DNA from: QAMX01 sp964515055
Lineage (GTDB): Bacteria; Bacillota; Clostridia; Oscillospirales; QAMX01
Direction of reading: 5' to 3'
DNA length: 64,000 bases
Assembly (NCBI GenBank): GCA_964515055.1
Contig: CAZEUG010000004.1
Coordinates: 1-64,000 of the forward strand
The translations under genes were made by a program, and so were the position numbers. Positions 1-7,576 of the stretch are shown piece after piece (position 1 is the first letter of the stretch; each line of letters starts with the position of its first letter). The notes under the pieces are model-generated. The model had not been told where the DNA came from. It was given only the letters and a program-made list of their open reading frames with translations, and made no database searches.

Positions 1-671
1 TTCAGCATATCGTCCAGCCCGGCAATCAGCGTGGCGCGGGCAGATTCGTTGCCGCTTTTTCCCAGCTCCTCGTAGTTGTCACAGATGATTTCACCGACCA
101 CCTGCCGGTTCTCATCCAGCATGGTGTGCAGATGAATTTCCTCTGTGCAGTCCAGCCAGTACAGCGCGGCGCAGAGCGTCTGATATTCTCCGGCCTCCTG
201 ATGCAGAAGCGTTGCGCGGATGTCAAAATACCGCTCTCCGATGACCACAAGCTCCGGATACTGAGTTTGCCCCTCTAAAATCCAGTGGAGCTGAAAACCC
301 TGAATCAGTTGCCCGATTTCCAGACTGTAATAGTGCGGCGGACAATCCGTCAGTGCAAGGAACTGCTCGTTGCACCAGATGATCTCGCCGGTGTTGACGT
401 TCAGCAGAACCATCGGCACCGGCATACTGACCAGCGAGTCGTTGGAGGACAGATCCGTGCTGTGCGTCAGCGCATCCACATAGCGGGACACCGCATTCCG
501 GCGTTTTCGGGAGGAATGGAGAAAAAAGGCGAGCAGCAGAAGGGAGACAACCAGCTCCGCCGCCGCAATCCACCACTCGCGGAGATAAAATGTCACGGCG
601 GTAAAGACCAGCATGGCCGCAAAATAGCATGAAAAGCCAGAGTTCAGCATACGGGCGATTTTCTTTTCCAT
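1..671 (-). CDS. gdpP: GdpP-family c-di-AMP phosphodiesterase, N-terminal part (gene cut by window edge)
   Basis: Partial gene; its 3' part, with the catalytic DHH/DHHA1 domains, lies outside the window. The frame opens with ATG at 671 behind an AGGAAAGGA ribosome-binding site. It shows two N-terminal membrane segments (about residues 12-50). A PAS-like segment follows, with PMVLLNVNTGEIIWCNEQF near residues 83-101. The last visible part resembles the degenerate GGDEF domain of GdpP/YybT, with VVGEIICDNYEELG. This order (two TM helices, PAS, modified GGDEF) is diagnostic of GdpP, which hydrolyses c-di-AMP and affects wall stress, osmolyte and beta-lactam responses. Identification is from the N-terminal half only; the DHH motif is not seen. 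The gene is co-directional with the metallophosphoesterase 84 bp upstream. Confidence 0.8.
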   Translation of the reverse strand, partial: MEKKIARMLNSGFSCYFAAMLVFTAVTFYLREWWIAAAELVVSLLLLAFFLHSSRKRRNAVSRYVDALTHSTDLSSNDSLVSMPVPMVLLNVNTGEIIWCNEQFLALTDCPPHYYSLEIGQLIQGFQLHWILEGQTQYPELVVIGERYFDIRATLLHQEAGEYQTLCAALYWLDCTEEIHLHTMLDENRQVVGEIICDNYEELGKSGNESARATLIAGLDDML

Positions 672-755
672 GGTTTGCCGAATCCTTTCCTGTTTTGATG
701 CAATGACTCCGCACAGATTCTATGAGCGCAGAGGTCCGCCGCTCCGCAACTGCCG

Positions 756-1880
756 TCAGTTCAGAACGTTCCGGGGTACCCAGCCGATGGCACCGGCCTC
801 GTTTTTGACGTAGAGATACCCGGAACAGGTGTCATCCAGCAGCGCCAGTGTTTCTCCGGCAGCTACCGGCAGCCGCGCCGATACGGAGCTGCGAAGATAG
901 CGCGGCGAATCGTCTCTGGCGATGCACTCGTTCTTGACCAGCCCGGTCTGACCGGAGCCGGTCAGACGGCAGAGCGAAAAATCCGTTCCTTCGGAGAGAA
1001 TCTCCAGATGATAGTCCGGCCACAGATCCTTCAGAACCGGCCAGGGCGATGCATCCGGCGTATAATCCCGGTGCGCCGAAAAGCGGGGATACCGATCCTC
1101 GCTGACGGTTTCGTAGCGATATCCATCGGCTGTGCGCGTCACAACAAGTGCATTCAGCTGGGAAAATTCCTTCACGCCGATGCCGCCATCAATCCCGATG
1201 ATGTTGCGCGTGCGGTCAATGATCGGGTTGCAGGAGTTGCCGGACAGCAGACTGTTCCAGACCGGCGTATGCCCGACGAGAACGGTCTTCCCGGTACGGT
1301 TTTCGCCCTGCGTCAGAAACGGATCGTTTTTCAAAAGCTCCTGCTCGGTGCTGTCCCGCCAGTTCTCCGACGGGGTCAGACCCGCGTGAACGAAAATGTG
1401 ATCCTCGGTTTCCAGCCCAAACGGCAGTGCACGGACAAAATCGCCTTCGGCCTGAAAGCGTCTGGACAGCTCTGCACGGACAGCCTCGAAGTTCTCCGGC
1501 GTGACCTCGTGAATGCCGCACTGCTCCGCCCATTCGAAAAACAGAATGCCGTAGTGCTGGGCGCGGTATTCGCGGAAGTGGTTGAACACGCGCTCCGGTG
1601 AGCCGCGAAAGAAATACCAGTCGATCAGCCGATCCATATTGCCCTTCAGAACGACCACATTCGGCTGCTGAGCCAGCTGCATCACCGTGTGCAGTGCGTC
1701 GTTGCTGTCTTCACCGCGGTTGATATAGTCGCCCATCAGGACGACCAGATCCTCCGCGCAGGGCTTCAGACGTTCCAGCAGTCGGCGCAGCAGCAGACCT
1801 TCTCCGTGAATGTCGCTGATGGCGATGATGCGCCGACAGCGACGCGCCTCCCGCTGAAGCAGATGATTTGCTTCGCTCAT
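756..1880 (-). CDS. PPP-like metallophosphoesterase with C-terminal SH3b-like domain
   Basis: A 374-residue protein with the calcineurin-like phosphoesterase motifs in order: DIHG (23-26), GDYINRGEDS (about 50-59), GNMD (about 80-83), HAG (near 167) and GHT (near 204). The third motif carries Met where bacterial PPP phosphatases usually have His (GNH[ED]). Asn is kept as a metal ligand, but the His that helps protonate the leaving group is absent, as also happens in MJ0936-like phosphodiesterases. The last 60 residues look like an SH3b domain, ending GWVPRNVLN. The start is 2 bp after the stop of the isomerase-like gene, so the two are probably co-transcribed. The substrate cannot be told from sequence; a phosphoprotein, a nucleotide or a sugar phosphate are all possible. 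Confidence 0.8.
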   Translation of the reverse strand: MSEANHLLQREARRCRRIIAISDIHGEGLLLRRLLERLKPCAEDLVVLMGDYINRGEDSNDALHTVMQLAQQPNVVVLKGNMDRLIDWYFFRGSPERVFNHFREYRAQHYGILFFEWAEQCGIHEVTPENFEAVRAELSRRFQAEGDFVRALPFGLETEDHIFVHAGLTPSENWRDSTEQELLKNDPFLTQGENRTGKTVLVGHTPVWNSLLSGNSCNPIIDRTRNIIGIDGGIGVKEFSQLNALVVTRTADGYRYETVSEDRYPRFSAHRDYTPDASPWPVLKDLWPDYHLEILSEGTDFSLCRLTGSGQTGLVKNECIARDDSPRYLRSSVSARLPVAAGETLALLDDTCSGYLYVKNEAGAIGWVPRNVLN

Positions 1881-1882
1881 TT

Positions 1883-2650
1883 TTACAGCTCCTGCAGCCC
1901 CATCGCCTTCAGATTCTGATAGCTGATGGCCAGACTGTCAAACGGATCACGGCCATAGCAGTCATCCTGTTCGACAATGCAGGTATCCACACCGGCTGCG
2001 GCACAGGCGTCGTTGATGGCCTTCCAGTTCAGGTTGCCTTCGCCGATTTCCTTGAAAATCCGTTCGCCGTCCTTGTTCACACCGTAATCCTTGTAGTGGA
2101 TGATGTGCATCCGCCCGGCCAGCTTGCGAATCCATGCGGCCGGGTCGCCGCCGCCTGCTGCAATCCAGTGGACGTCGAGCTCTGCGTCGAGCACGTTGGA
2201 ATGCTCATAGATCAGATCCAGCCCCGTTTTGTCGCCGAACCGGCAGAGCTCAAAGGCATGGTTGTGGACGACAAAATGAATGCCGTGCGCCGCCAGACCG
2301 ACGGCGACCTTTTCGGCGCGCTCACCAAAGGCGGCATAGGCTTCCGCCGATTCCATATGTCCGGTGAAGCCGATTCCGGCGTTTGGACAGCCGAAAACGA
2401 GATGCTTCTCAATCATTTCTTCCAGATTGTTCTCATAGCGATCCATGCCGAAATGCGTTGCGACGATTTTCAGCCCGTTTTCGTCCATGATGCGGCGCAT
2501 GGTTTCGTTCGGAATTTCTGCCACACCGGAAATCTGAACGAAACGATAACCAATTTTCGCAATTTTCTCTGCCGTTCTGCGGATGTTTTCCTCGTCCTTG
2601 CAGAAATGACGGACAGTATACAGCTGTGCTGCAATTTTCATCGGATACAT
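1883..2650 (-). CDS. Sugar phosphate isomerase/epimerase (xylose isomerase-like TIM barrel)
   Basis: A 255-residue protein of the AP-endonuclease-2 fold family (COG1082), which includes IolE/IolI, hydroxypyruvate isomerase and many sugar epimerases. Visible support is the opening KIAAQLYTVR, the metal-binding segment VHNHAFEL, and ELDVHWIAAGG, HIIHYKD and a late Glu in CIVEQDD. I chose ATG at 2650 because AAAGGA sits about 10 nt upstream. A TTG at 2659 is too close to that site, and ATG at 2641 is an alternative. It lies 35 bp downstream of a putative glycosidase and 2 bp upstream of a phosphoesterase. It most likely acts on a free sugar or keto sugar released by the neighbouring enzymes. The exact substrate is unknown. 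Confidence 0.8.
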   Translation of the reverse strand: MYPMKIAAQLYTVRHFCKDEENIRRTAEKIAKIGYRFVQISGVAEIPNETMRRIMDENGLKIVATHFGMDRYENNLEEMIEKHLVFGCPNAGIGFTGHMESAEAYAAFGERAEKVAVGLAAHGIHFVVHNHAFELCRFGDKTGLDLIYEHSNVLDAELDVHWIAAGGGDPAAWIRKLAGRMHIIHYKDYGVNKDGERIFKEIGEGNLNWKAINDACAAAGVDTCIVEQDDCYGRDPFDSLAISYQNLKAMGLQEL

Positions 2651-2685
2651 ATCAATCAAATCCTTTCCAGTTGCTTCGATCGAGC

Positions 2686-3930
2686 TTAGACCATTTCCAG
2701 GAAGAGCCAGCCGCCGCTCTCAATCTCCAGATTCATCCCGTCCTTCGGGGCGGCCAACACCTCACAGTGCTCCCCGCGGTGGAGAATCACCATGCTTGTC
2801 GTCGACTTCAGACAGACGTGAACCGTTGCGGACGCGTCGAGCGGGTTCTGCGTATTGACCAGCAGCAGGGCGCGCTTGTTGGTCGTTTCATTTTCAAACG
2901 TTCCTGTGATGATGGCACCGTCGGCGGCAATCGAGCCGGTGCGCCGAATGACGGCATCGGAATGCTTGTACGGCAGCTGCTCCAACTGCCGCTGAATGCG
3001 CGGATGGGTGTTGGTCAGGTCGCCGCAGACACAGACGCCCGTGTTTTTGTATTTCAGATAGTCCGACCCGACGGCGTGAATTTCGCGGTTGACGCGCTGC
3101 ACGCTGTCATACATCGGATTTTTTTCGCCAGCTTCTGTGACACATGCTGTCGAATCATCCCACCAGCCCTTGGAGTAGGAGGCGTGCATGATGGCGCGTG
3201 CGCCGAATGCGAGGGAAAGCCCTGTCTGCCAGCGGAGCTGGAACGTGTCGATGGCTTCCTCCGGTTTCCATGCACCGGCCTGCAAAATCATCCAGAGCGC
3301 CTTCCCGCTGCGCCGGCAGGCGGAGGCGGCAATGTCCAGATTTTCAAAATACCGGTCAAACGGCCCATCCTCACCGCCGGTCAGCGGGTAGAAGTCGAGG
3401 CAGAGGTAGGGGAGATCAATCGTCTGCAAATACCGCTCAATGTAATCGGAATAGCGGCCGACGCCGAGCTGCGAAACCGTCTGCTCCGGCGTATTCCCGG
3501 CAACGCTGGCGTAATTCGGATACAGATTGACAAAGGGCAGCTTGTTGGGCAAAAACCGCCGATAATACTGAATGACGTCGTTGATGTGCTTGAAGTCCTG
3601 CACATTGGGCTCATCGATCAGGTAATCGCCCCAGATTGCCTGACTGCCGGGGTAGACCGAGCGGACACGTTCGACCGTCTGGAGCGGGAAGGTCTCTTCA
3701 TAATGACCGGCATTGGAGCCATCGCCGCCCCACCACATCTGAAAATTGCCGGAGGAAATGATGCCAATCCGGTGCTTCATGCAAAGATCCAGCAGGCGGG
3801 CACGCGGCTGGACGGCGACCAGAAAATCCACGCCCACTTCAGCCAGTCTGCGAACGCCATCTGCGTCCCAGAGATTTTCCGAAAGATAATAGATGCCGAC
3901 GGGATATCGGCCTGATAAGTGTTCCAACAT
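2686..3930 (-). CDS. Putative TIM-barrel glycoside hydrolase with DEP motif
   Basis: A 414-residue protein. The start at 3930 is set by GGAGG 8 nt upstream; an in-frame start 24 nt earlier lacks a good site. There is no signal peptide. The sequence looks like a barrel-type glycosidase. Beta-strand-like segments are followed by GDYLIDEPN (near residues 105-113), whose DE pair is a typical acid/base position, and LCLDFYPL near residue 180. After about residue 330 a beta-rich domain with RALLLVNTQNP ends the protein. I recognise this only as the general style of uncharacterised Clostridia/Bacteroides glycosidase-like proteins, not a numbered GH family. It is divergent from the aldolase-rpe operon and upstream of a sugar isomerase, which fits a catabolic role. 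Confidence 0.55.
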   Translation of the reverse strand: MLEHLSGRYPVGIYYLSENLWDADGVRRLAEVGVDFLVAVQPRARLLDLCMKHRIGIISSGNFQMWWGGDGSNAGHYEETFPLQTVERVRSVYPGSQAIWGDYLIDEPNVQDFKHINDVIQYYRRFLPNKLPFVNLYPNYASVAGNTPEQTVSQLGVGRYSDYIERYLQTIDLPYLCLDFYPLTGGEDGPFDRYFENLDIAASACRRSGKALWMILQAGAWKPEEAIDTFQLRWQTGLSLAFGARAIMHASYSKGWWDDSTACVTEAGEKNPMYDSVQRVNREIHAVGSDYLKYKNTGVCVCGDLTNTHPRIQRQLEQLPYKHSDAVIRRTGSIAADGAIITGTFENETTNKRALLLVNTQNPLDASATVHVCLKSTTSMVILHRGEHCEVLAAPKDGMNLEIESGGWLFLEMV

Positions 3931-3989
3931 CGAATATACCTCCATGAGCTGCAAAGCAGTGATTCACTCTCGTATCGGATATCACATTT

Positions 3990-3998
3990 ATTATATCA
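3990..3998 (-). promoter_or_regulatory. Extended -10 promoter for the minus-strand glycosidase operon
   Basis: Read on the minus strand, TGATATAAT gives a perfect -10 with a TGn extension about 60 nt before the ATG at 3930. No good -35 hexamer is present at 16-18 nt, which is usual for extended -10 promoters. Confidence 0.45.
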
Positions 3999-4081
3999 CA
4001 TTATTGCGTGACATGGCTCGTCCAGTTCCAATTTTTTTCACGGGTTTCGGTAAATTCCCCGGAAAAAAATGCGTCGGACGC

Positions 4082-4110
4082 TTGCCATTTCCTTCAATCC
4101 GGTGTATAAT
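4082..4110 (+). promoter_or_regulatory. Sigma-A promoter of the aldolase-rpe operon
   Basis: TTGCCA (4082-4087), a 17-nt spacer and a perfect TATAAT (4105-4110). Transcription should start near 4117, inside a palindrome described separately. Confidence 0.8.
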
Positions 4111-4116
4111 GATGTC

Positions 4117-4130
4117 ACTGCAGGTGCAGT
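4117..4130. promoter_or_regulatory. Candidate operator overlapping the transcription start
   Basis: ACTGCA-GG-TGCAGT is an inverted repeat with perfect 6-bp arms placed 7 nt after the -10 box, where a repressor would block transcription. It would give inducible control of the aldolase-rpe operon. No regulator gene lies next to it. Confidence 0.4.
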
Positions 4131-4157
4131 AAACCGATGCAAAGGAGCATTCTCTTT

Positions 4158-5102
4158 ATGAAAAATGCGCAAATTCAGTCCGGCGTCTGGCCAACCATGA
4201 TTACACCGTTTACAGACGACGGAAAAATTGATTACGGAATGGTAGAAAAGCTGATTGAATGGTATATCGAACGCGGCGTGGCCGGAATTTTTGCCGTTTG
4301 TCAGTCCTCTGAGATGTTCTTCCTGAACGAGGAAGAAAAGGTGGAGCTCGCGACGTTCATTGTCGATCACGTCAAGGGGCGCGTCGGCGTGGTGGCCAGC
4401 GGCCACACGGCTGACGATTTCGATCAGCAGCTCCGCACCGTCCACGCGATGGCCGCAACCGGCGCCGACAATATTGTTCTGCTGCCTAACCGCTTTGCCC
4501 GCGCAGACGAGAGCGACGATGTCCTGATGAGCAATCTGGAAGCGTTCCTGCAAAAGGTGGATCCGGAGATTTCCTTTGGCTTCTATGAATGTCCCGCCCC
4601 CTATAAGCGCGTTCTGACGCCGAAGGTGCTGTCCTTCCTGGCGGATACCGGCCGCTTCACGTTTATGAAGGACACCTGCTGCGATGCCGAACAGGTTCAG
4701 GCGAAGATTCAGGCCGGACGCGGCCAGATCAAGGTGTTCAACGCCAACTGCTCACAGCTGCTGATGACGCTGCAGGCCGGTGCCTCCGGCTTCTCCGGCG
4801 TCATGGCAAACTTCCATCCGGAGCTGTACGCATGGCTGTGCAGCCATTATGAAACGCAGCCGGAGCTGGCACAGCGCGTCCAGAACTTCCTCGGCATCGC
4901 CTCCTGCATCGAAGCGCGGATGTATCCGGTCTGCGCGAAGAAATACCTGAAGACCTTCTTCTTCCCGGAAATGAGCGATTTCACCCGTTCGCTCAACCGC
5001 GATTCGTTCGTTCCGAGCTTCTACACCGAGCTGCTGGAAATGGAAGCGCTCTACAAAGAGCTGCTGGCCGTCTGGGGACTCGACCTTGGCGTTCGCGTCT
5101 GA
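4158..5102 (+). CDS. DapA/NanA-family class I aldolase (paralogue 1)
   Basis: A 314-residue TIM-barrel lyase of the dihydrodipicolinate synthase/N-acetylneuraminate lyase family. The start at 4158 follows AAAGGAG by 10 nt; the in-frame ATG at 4137 lies before that site. The Schiff-base lysine is visible in FMKDTCC (near residue 170) and the catalytic tyrosine in GFYECP (near 141). The usual TTGE oxyanion motif is replaced by SSEM, and the YNxP motif by YECP. These changes mark a subfamily different from true DapA, so lysine synthesis is unlikely. A close paralogue (36299-37222, minus) shares FYExP, FMKxT and GNFHPxLYxWLC-like segments. A sugar-acid or sialic-acid type aldolase is inferred from the glycosidase context. 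The stop is 4 bp before the rpe start. Confidence 0.8.
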   Translation: MKNAQIQSGVWPTMITPFTDDGKIDYGMVEKLIEWYIERGVAGIFAVCQSSEMFFLNEEEKVELATFIVDHVKGRVGVVASGHTADDFDQQLRTVHAMAATGADNIVLLPNRFARADESDDVLMSNLEAFLQKVDPEISFGFYECPAPYKRVLTPKVLSFLADTGRFTFMKDTCCDAEQVQAKIQAGRGQIKVFNANCSQLLMTLQAGASGFSGVMANFHPELYAWLCSHYETQPELAQRVQNFLGIASCIEARMYPVCAKKYLKTFFFPEMSDFTRSLNRDSFVPSFYTELLEMEALYKELLAVWGLDLGVRV

Positions 5103-5106
5103 GCAT

Positions 5107-5754
5107 ATGGTCAAGGTTTCTCCATCGATTCTGTCGGCGAACTTTGCCGATTTTGCAACGGCTGTCCGTCAGCTGGATGATGCCGGTGCCGACCTGATTC
5201 ACTGCGATGTCATGGACGGGATGTTCGTCCGGAACATCACCTTCGGCCAGTCCACCATCCGTGACCTCCGCAAGCTGACCCGGACGCCGCTGGACGTCCA
5301 CCTGATGATCTGCGACCCCATCCGCTATCTGGATGATTTTGCAGCGGCCGGTGCGGATATCCTCACCGTTCATGCAGAGGCCTGTACCCACCTGCACCGC
5401 GCCGTGCAGCAGATTCATGCACTGGGACTCAAGGCCGGTGTCAGTCTGAACCCGGCAACGTCGCCGGAGGTCTGCCGCTACCTGATGGACGATGTCGATC
5501 TGATTCTCTGTATGTCCGTCAACCCCGGCTTCGGCGGCCAGCAGTTCATTCCGGCCACGCTGGACAAGCTGCGCGTGCTTCGTGAGATGATTCAGGCCTC
5601 CGGTCGGCCGATCATGCTGGAGGTCGATGGCGGTGTCCATGCCCAGAATGCCGCCGCCGTTCGCGAAGCCGGTGCCGATGTGCTTGTCGCGGGCAGCGCT
5701 GTCTTTTCCGCACCGGATATGCGTGCTGCCATCCAGGCTATTCGCGGCTGCTGA
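5107..5754 (+). CDS. rpe: Ribulose-phosphate 3-epimerase
   Basis: A 215-residue enzyme interconverting D-ribulose 5-phosphate and D-xylulose 5-phosphate (pentose phosphate pathway, cytoplasm). Family motifs are all present: SPSILSANF at the start, CDVMDGMFV with the metal-binding Asp, DVHLMI, CMSVNPGFGGQ and EVDGGV. ATG at 5107 is chosen because it begins MVKVSPSIL as in homologues; the longer frame starts inside the upstream gene. No clear ribosome-binding site precedes it. The upstream stop ends 4 nt before, so translation is probably coupled to the aldolase. A terminator follows directly, making a two-gene operon. A complete, normal-length rpe. Confidence 0.95.
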   Translation: MVKVSPSILSANFADFATAVRQLDDAGADLIHCDVMDGMFVRNITFGQSTIRDLRKLTRTPLDVHLMICDPIRYLDDFAAAGADILTVHAEACTHLHRAVQQIHALGLKAGVSLNPATSPEVCRYLMDDVDLILCMSVNPGFGGQQFIPATLDKLRVLREMIQASGRPIMLEVDGGVHAQNAAAVREAGADVLVAGSAVFSAPDMRAAIQAIRGC

Positions 5755-5780
5755 ACCCCATCCAACCTGATGCAAAATGC

Positions 5781-5822
5781 AGAGAGCGCCCGGAAACATC
5801 CCGGACGCTCTCTGTTTTTTGA
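5781..5822 (+). terminator. Rho-independent terminator after rpe
   Basis: AGAGAGCG pairs with CGCTCTCT and CCGG with CCGG across one mismatch, with a short A-rich loop, followed by GTTTTTT. Confidence 0.8.
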
Positions 5823-5884
5823 AAAGACCCTGCACCCATACAGATGCTTCCGGGAGGGGACGTCGTTTTTTGAAGAACCGGCAC

Positions 5885-5913
5885 TTGTTTTTTGCAGACG
5901 GGAGGTGTATAAT
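5885..5913 (+). promoter_or_regulatory. Promoter of the riboswitch-controlled transporter-SDR operon
   Basis: TTGTTT (5885-5890), a 17-nt spacer and a perfect TATAAT (5908-5913). The start near 5920 places the riboswitch-like hairpin at the very 5' end of the RNA. Confidence 0.75.
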
Positions 5914-5920
5914 AAACAGA

Positions 5921-5966
5921 CCGACAGTTCGATTGTACCATCCTGTCGTTAAACAAAACCAGGGCT
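5921..5966 (+). ncRNA. preQ1-I-like riboswitch aptamer
   Basis: A compact stem CGACAG/CTGTCG (5922-5927 with 5943-5948) encloses a 15-nt loop. It is followed at once by the A-rich tail TTAAACAAAACC, which could fold back on the loop as in the H-type pseudoknot of preQ1 class I aptamers. The tail resembles the GTTAACAAAAC segment of the known Thermoanaerobacter tengcongensis aptamer, recalled from knowledge. An intrinsic terminator 7 nt later and a queuosine-precursor transporter downstream fit a transcriptional OFF switch responding to preQ1. Loop details do not match the consensus perfectly, so a covariance-model search is needed. Confidence 0.65.
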
Positions 5967-5972
5967 GTTTGT

Positions 5973-6007
5973 GGCTCTGCCTGTTGCAGAGCCTTTCTTT
6001 TTTTTGA
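5973..6007 (+). terminator. Attenuator terminator of the riboswitch
   Basis: GGCTCTGC/GCAGAGCC is a perfect 8-bp stem with loop CTGTT, followed by TTTCTTTTTTTT. It lies between the aptamer and the transporter start, so it probably serves as the expression platform. Confidence 0.8.
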
Positions 6008-6051
6008 AAGCGATGCAGCCCGGAACATTCTCTTTTGTATGGGAGCCAATG

Positions 6052-6816
6052 ATGAATACCGAACCCTTTCAGACGAAATCGCGCTGGCTCCGGCGCGAAC
6101 GGAAAGAAACGGAGCTTCTGCTCCGGAGCATCCCACCCATGACGCTGACGCTGTTTGTCGTCAGCGTGATCGGCATGAATCTGCTGGCCGGGAAGACGCT
6201 GCTGCAAACGGAGTGGATTGCGCTGGACGGTGGCATCCTGCTCTCCTGGCTGTCGTTTCTCTGCATGGATCTGGTAACGCGGTATTTCGGTGCCCGCGCT
6301 GCCAACCGGATGGCCGTGCTGGCCACCGGGATTCATCTGCTGGTCTGCCTGATTTTTCATCTCGCCAGCCGGATTCCGTCACAGGCAGACGATTATACAG
6401 CGTGGAACCGGATTTTTGGCGGAACGTGGATTGTGCTGGTCGGCAGCACGGTCGCCTTTCTGGCGTCTGCATTTCTCAATAATTTCCTGAACCGGGCGAT
6501 CGGACGCGCCTTTCACAGACATCCGGAGGGGCGACTCGCCTATGCCGTTCCCTCCTTCATCTCCACCTTCTTCGGCCAGTTCGCGGATAATCTGATGTTT
6601 TCGCTGATTGTGTTTGTCTGGCTCGCTCCGACCTTCTGGGACGGCTTTCACTGGACGGTGCTGCAATGTACCGTCTGCGCACTCACGGGAGCCGTTGCCG
6701 AGCTGATGATGGAGATGCTCTTTGCACCACTCGGCTACCGCATCCTGCGGAACTGGAAGCAGCACCGGATTGGCCGGGAATATTTGGAACAGATCAACGG
6801 AGGAACACACCCATGA
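6052..6816 (+). CDS. Queuosine precursor transporter (VUT/YhhQ-like family)
   Basis: A membrane protein of 254 residues with about six hydrophobic segments. Support for the VUT family (DUF165; YhhQ transports preQ0/preQ1) includes the segment SFLCMDLVTRYFGARAANR near residues 60-80, a conserved block after the second helix. A late block, FISTFFGQFADNLMFSLIVF, matches the family's FxSxxxxQxxDxxxF pattern. The start is ATG at 6052 behind GGGAG; ATG at 6049 is possible. The preQ1-like riboswitch upstream strongly supports import of a queuine/preQ1-type base. The stop overlaps the next gene by ATGA, so the SDR is co-translated. Length and helix count fit the family. Confidence 0.8.
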   Translation: MNTEPFQTKSRWLRRERKETELLLRSIPPMTLTLFVVSVIGMNLLAGKTLLQTEWIALDGGILLSWLSFLCMDLVTRYFGARAANRMAVLATGIHLLVCLIFHLASRIPSQADDYTAWNRIFGGTWIVLVGSTVAFLASAFLNNFLNRAIGRAFHRHPEGRLAYAVPSFISTFFGQFADNLMFSLIVFVWLAPTFWDGFHWTVLQCTVCALTGAVAELMMEMLFAPLGYRILRNWKQHRIGREYLEQINGGTHP

Positions 6817-7466
6817 AGGTTTGCATCACAGGGACAACTCAGGGAATCGGACTGGCGATAGCCAGACGCTTCCTGGCCGCATCGCACGAGGTGATCGGCA
6901 TCGACCGCCAGCCCTCCGGCATCGATCATGAACGATATCGCCATGTTCAGTGCGATATCCGCGATACTGAAAAGCTGCCCGACCTCCCGGATCTTCAGAT
7001 TCTGATCAACAACGCCGGGACGCAGAATGAACAGGACATCGACATCAACCTGAAGGCGCTGATCTCGATCACCGAACGATACGGGATTCAGCCGCAGATT
7101 CGCTCCATTCTGAACATCGGCTCTGCAAGTGCGCATACCGGCTCGGAATTCCCCGAATACTGCGCCAGCAAAAGCGGTGTGCTGGCCTATACCAAAAATG
7201 TGGCCATGCGCGTCGCACCGTATGGCGCCACCTGCAACAGCCTGGATCCGGGCGGCGTGCGGACGCCGCTGAATGACTGCGTCATGCAGGATCCGGTGCT
7301 CTGGGCGCAGATCATGGAGGAAACACCGCTGAAACGATGGGCAACCCCGGAGGAAATCGCCGAGTGGGCCTATTTCCTGACCGTCACGAATACCTTCTGC
7401 ACCGGACAGAATATTCTGGTGGACGGCGGCGAATCGATCAACTACCGCTTCGTCTGGAAGAATTGA
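6813..7466 (+). CDS. Short-chain dehydrogenase/reductase (SDR)
   Basis: A 217-residue classical SDR with the Rossmann nucleotide motif TGTTQGIG (6-13), NNAG near residue 66, the catalytic serine in NIGSAS, and YCASK carrying the catalytic Tyr and Lys. A C-terminal NILVDGGE closes the fold. The protein is somewhat shorter than the usual 245 residues. ATG at 6813 follows GGAGG by 9 nt and overlaps the transporter stop. SDRs of this type reduce or oxidise a wide range of alcohols and ketones, and the substrate is unknown. Its location behind a queuosine-type riboswitch and transporter is unusual and may point to modified-base or sugar processing, but this is inference from position only. Confidence 0.85.
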   Translation: MKVCITGTTQGIGLAIARRFLAASHEVIGIDRQPSGIDHERYRHVQCDIRDTEKLPDLPDLQILINNAGTQNEQDIDINLKALISITERYGIQPQIRSILNIGSASAHTGSEFPEYCASKSGVLAYTKNVAMRVAPYGATCNSLDPGGVRTPLNDCVMQDPVLWAQIMEETPLKRWATPEEIAEWAYFLTVTNTFCTGQNILVDGGESINYRFVWKN

Positions 7467-7520
7467 CGCAACCGAGCCGCAGACACTCAACCAAAACGCG
7501 TACAGGCACATCGAGCATTG

Positions 7521-7564
7521 AAAAAACGGGCGCCCTCTGTCACACAGGACAGAGGGCGCTTTTG
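7521..7564. terminator. Bidirectional terminator between the SDR and MATE genes
   Basis: GCGCCCTCTGTC/GACAGAGGGCGC (7530-7541 with 7548-7559), flanked by an A-run on the left and a T-run on the right. It can end both convergent transcripts. Confidence 0.85.
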
Positions 7565-7576
7565 CTGCCGCCGGAT

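Noticed and set aside
756..1880. Met in the GNMD motif as a sign of a dead phosphoesterase
   Set aside because: The Asn ligand and all other motifs are kept, and GN[MC]D variants occur in active phosphodiesterase branches.
2626..3915. Long plus-strand frame opposite the putative glycosidase
   Set aside because: The minus-strand gene has GGAGG, a sensible start and glycosidase-like features; the plus frame has none.
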